Below the pieces are notes generated by a model. That model made no database searches and was not told the DNA's origin. It was given only the letters and a program-made list of their open reading frames with translations. 64,000 nucleotides of DNA from Priapulus caudatus (Eukaryota > Priapulida > Priapulimorpha > Priapulimorphida > Priapulidae): contig NW_014577131.1 in NCBI RefSeq assembly GCF_000485595.1, positions 647,006 to 711,005 of the forward strand, written 5' to 3'. Every line of letters starts with the position of its first letter. Position 1 is the first letter of the stretch. This document shows, in pieces, positions 60,790 through 64,000 of this stretch. Both the position numbers and the translations under genes were made by a program.

Positions 60790-61762
60790 ATGGCCCTGTC
60801 ACATCTTGACGATTTAGCCAGCGTATGCCGACGTATGAAAAATTTGGCGAATACGCTGGCGTACGTCGAATAAGTTATGGGTAAGTTTTGTATAAGTTAA
60901 GAGCACGCTGAAGCACTCTAAAGCACACTGAAGCACGCTGAAGCACGCTGAAGCACGCTGGTATACGTCGTAGTACGGCGAGGTCGCCGGAATCTTTTTT
61001 GCATACACAAACATTTTCGACGTATACCAGCGTATGCCCATACGTCCCGCATACGCGTGCCATAAGTTGTAGGTATGTTATGCGATCGTTGACACACGTT
61101 CACACACGTTACTTGTAAGTTACTCATAAGTCGAAATACGTCGAGATAATGTCTAGCGTACCCAAAACTTATTTCTAACCTATGAGTAACGTGCTTTGAA
61201 CCTATGTGTAACTTATATCGAACTTATCTCCAACGCATATTGACGTATGTAGACGTATTTGAAGTGTTCCGGACGACCACAGAATTTACTGAACGTGTTT
61301 CTAACTTACAGCTACCGTATAATATGGCGTATTGGCAGCGTTTAGGGGAATTGGTATATAAAAATGGTATTGGCATGTTGATACTGCGACGGTGATGTTG
61401 ATACTGCGGTGTCTAGTGCGGTTATGAATTGAATCGTCGAGCGGCTGCCTTTTTATAGGCTAAGACACGTGATCGTCGGCGATACGCTGCCGCTCGCTAT
61501 GCATAAGTTAGACTATCGTTGGGCATAAGTTGTGAACGCCGGCAACACGCTAAGCATTTGTTGGTATAAGTTATCTATAAGTTATCGAAACGTTCTATAT
61601 ACGTTACTAATACGTTATGTATACGTCCAACTCGTTATGAATACGCTATGTATACGCCCAAAATTAAAAAAAGCATCGATAGTTCAGCGTATGCCAGCGT
61701 TTTAGAGAAATTTTGATACGTCGGTATACGCTGGCTTTCATACGGTGGTGTGACAGCGCCAT
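60790..61762. mobile_element. TA-flanked MITE rich in CGTATRCCAGCGTATG motifs
   Basis: Termini ATGGCCCTGTCACATC and complement of ATGGCGCTGTCACACC, flanked by TA (60,788-60,789 and 61,763-61,764). The interior is built of CGTAT, ACGCTGG, ATAAGTT and TGAAGCACGC short repeats in both orientations. It lies 270 bp after the MACIR-like stop, so it may be in its 3' UTR. No real ORF. Confidence 0.7.
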
Positions 61763-61764
61763 TA

Positions 61765-64000
61765 GATGTGCAGTTTTGTTCTGGATAGGAATTTATTAGC
61801 ATTTGTGTCTTGATTCATTGCGTTAAACTAGGTTATCAATTCCCACCTGGTCACAAATAAGTAACTTACAAGGGCAATGGCACTGTTGCTGGTCCCCAGG
61901 GGCCCCAGAGGGTTATTATGGTTGTTTGGTGAATGTTATTTGGTTGCGTTTTTAAGTATGAGATGTACACATTATAATTCTTCATTTCACATTGTTATTG
62001 AAGTTTGCTGGTTTTTGCTTGGATTAATGTGAACTCAAACTCCCTAACAAACAACAAAATTACTGATTGCCATGAGCAAGACTGGATCTGACATGTGAAG
62101 TATAATGGTATACTGAATGGCATGTGCTGAATTCCCGAAATGTTGGAAATTTGATTTCCCAAAATAAAAAGGGCCGATTTTGCTGTATGTTATATTATAA
62201 CTATTGACTTAAAACGAATAATTTTACTGAACGCCATTATACTAGGGGATTTCCTACTTTAATCTCAATAATTTATCGCTTGTTGTTTTTTGGAAATCGC
62301 CTATGAATGCATCATTACACCATATGAAATTCCGTTTCATATTGTGTAGATTTTTGTAGGGTAAAAAGTTTGATGACGTGTATCAGACAAACGGTTAGAC
62401 GAGTAATGTGATAAGGGAACAGATGATATTTGTTATGAATTGTTACAAATTTTAGTAGCATAATACGAGATAACGTAGAAGAACTTTTGATAAAAAAACA
62501 CATCTAGGTACTGTTTTTCATGCAATTTTGTAGTGAATATTTACGTGATGCTTCTATGCATATGTACATGTTTTGGTTGTATAACTATTAACATAATATA
62601 TGTAATGTCTACTGAAATTCTGTTTTAAAAGTTAATGGAGATACATAACGTTCCTAAATAATGTGGATTTCTCACCATATAACTACGTGCAGTGACCATG
62701 AATTAACATACCTACAGAGTGAACGATAGATGCTAAAGAGTTGACTACATGTGTGTTAATAAATTATCTTGACTTGTGCACATGATACGTTGTGCCAGTG
62801 ATTTACGCTCGTTTTCTCCCCTGTTGACATTCAAGCAGTGCGCAGTAACAGTAATAGCGGTAAGTTAGTAGCATTTAAGAGTATTTCTTCGGTAAGTGGA
62901 AGTGAAACCATATGCATTGGTTTATCAACGAAAGATATTCAAGACATGACTGTAAAATAATTGATTGACTGTCATTTCACCAGGAGTGTATAATATAGAT
63001 TATATCTAGATAGATCTATCTTATACACTCCTGACTTAGTCGTCATCGTTGCTGATCACTTCATGTAATCGATTTAGTTATGTCAATGGATTTATATCAG
63101 AGGAAAACTAGAAAAAAATAGATTAAAACCAGGTTCGGCTTCAAATGTTTATTTTATCACTTTCCATTAAAAATATATGTAAATTTATACAATTGCCTTA
63201 GATACAGACTGAGTTTCATCTACCCTGTATTATTTACATACAAATGTGAGTAACAAATAGAATACACTAGCTTTGCTCTTCGCGTGTCTGTGTTACCGGT
63301 AAGACATATATTTACATTGACAGATTTGGCTTTAATTATATATTATATGAAGACATTTGCCAGCTAGTAAATTGCTAATACTGATTTTATACATGCCCAC
63401 CATTGAACAAGACTTTACATGCGGGCGGCATCGTTGGCACAATGGAAACATATACTCTATTCACAACACAACATTAAGCATTCATACATTTGTAATAACC
63501 GCATATCATTCAATCGTAATCACACACACAAATAATATTTGAACTAGGTCACACACTCGCGCGCGCATACACGCAAACACTATCCCTTCTCCTAGATATC
63601 GCCCGTAGGCCTATATACACGATTTTTTGGCATTAGTGCGGCAAAAATAAAAAAAAGAACGAAACAAATAGACTAGACAAGCACACGCAATCAACACAGT
63701 AAGTACGGAATATACGAACACGACTAAACCACACCAGTGCATCTCGTTACCATAAGAATGGCCACGAGACTGCATGTTACGATCGATTTACTAGTGTCGG
63801 TCCCATTTTAGATGACTTTTGAAAAGCGCCTATTAGGCTGTAGAAAATGGCTTTGCAACAAAAGCGTCACGCAAGACAATTTTATAATGTAATTTAGCTT
63901 TGTCTTATAAGCTCATAACAAAAATTGTTAGCATATATCAAGGCAAAATGTGTTGTTATAACGCATGGTGATACGGATTCCAGTATAGATATGATATCCC
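61765..64000. other. Right-end stretch without recognised gene
   Basis: AT-rich. AATAAA-type signals near 62,165 and 62,757 could end the MACIR-like transcript on the plus strand. TTTATT near 63,148 could end a minus-strand transcript entering from the right. A CA/CG-rich patch lies near 63,520-63,580. Confidence 0.45.
62981..63033. repeat. 53-bp palindrome with CAGGAGT termini
   Basis: CAGGAGTGTATAA ... TTATACACTCCTG with an AT-rich centre (TATATCTAGATAGATC). It shares the CAGGAGT end with the fold-back element at 4,803-5,638, so it may be a minimal member of that family. Confidence 0.65.

Overview
This is AT-rich, intron-rich nuclear DNA from an animal, most likely a marine invertebrate. 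Short exons with GT-AG splice sites, a nested eukaryotic tRNA-Gly gene, TTAGGG-type interstitial repeats, abundant microsatellites and many short inverted-repeat transposons all point that way. I cannot name the phylum from the sequence alone.

Three protein genes are supported. (1) A minus-strand gene runs from at least 25,598 down to a stop at 8,035 in about 35 exons. It encodes a PEP-synthase/rifampicin-phosphotransferase-like protein: an N-terminal accessory domain, an ATP-grasp (PPDK_N) domain, a helical middle and a C-terminal swivelling phosphohistidine domain. The first exon was not found. A second copy of its terminal exon lies on the plus strand at 6,959-7,056, tail to tail with it. 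(2) The gamma-tubulin ring complex gene GCP5 (TUBGCP5) occupies 55,854 down to 26,774 on the minus strand. Twenty exons give about 1,059 codons and all splice phases agree. (3) A GC-rich single-exon plus-strand gene at about 59,876-60,517 resembles MACIR/C5orf30, the UNC119-binding protein.

The middle of GCP5 is a head-to-tail tandem duplication (35,217-41,420 and 41,421-48,957) carrying exons 6-9 and the tRNA-Gly. The copies differ largely by single-base indels. Exon 6 reads open only in the left copy, exons 7-9 only in the right. An unmerged haplotype or low-quality consensus explains this better than a real exon duplication. A 980-bp solo LTR is present only in the right copy.

The rest is mobile and repetitive DNA. 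One Mutator-like family of inverted-repeat elements makes 9-bp target duplications, carries telomere-like CCCTAA motifs, and has landed on or next to the 5' splice sites of GCP5 exons 5 and 6. Other families include large fold-back elements, pogo-like MITEs, a 520-bp element with 9-bp target duplications, and a dispersed GAAATTAAC-ended family. The left 6.8 kb holds microsatellites, a 2.9-kb Mutator-like element and a broken transposon ORF.

I saw no CRISPR array, operon or prokaryotic defence cassette.
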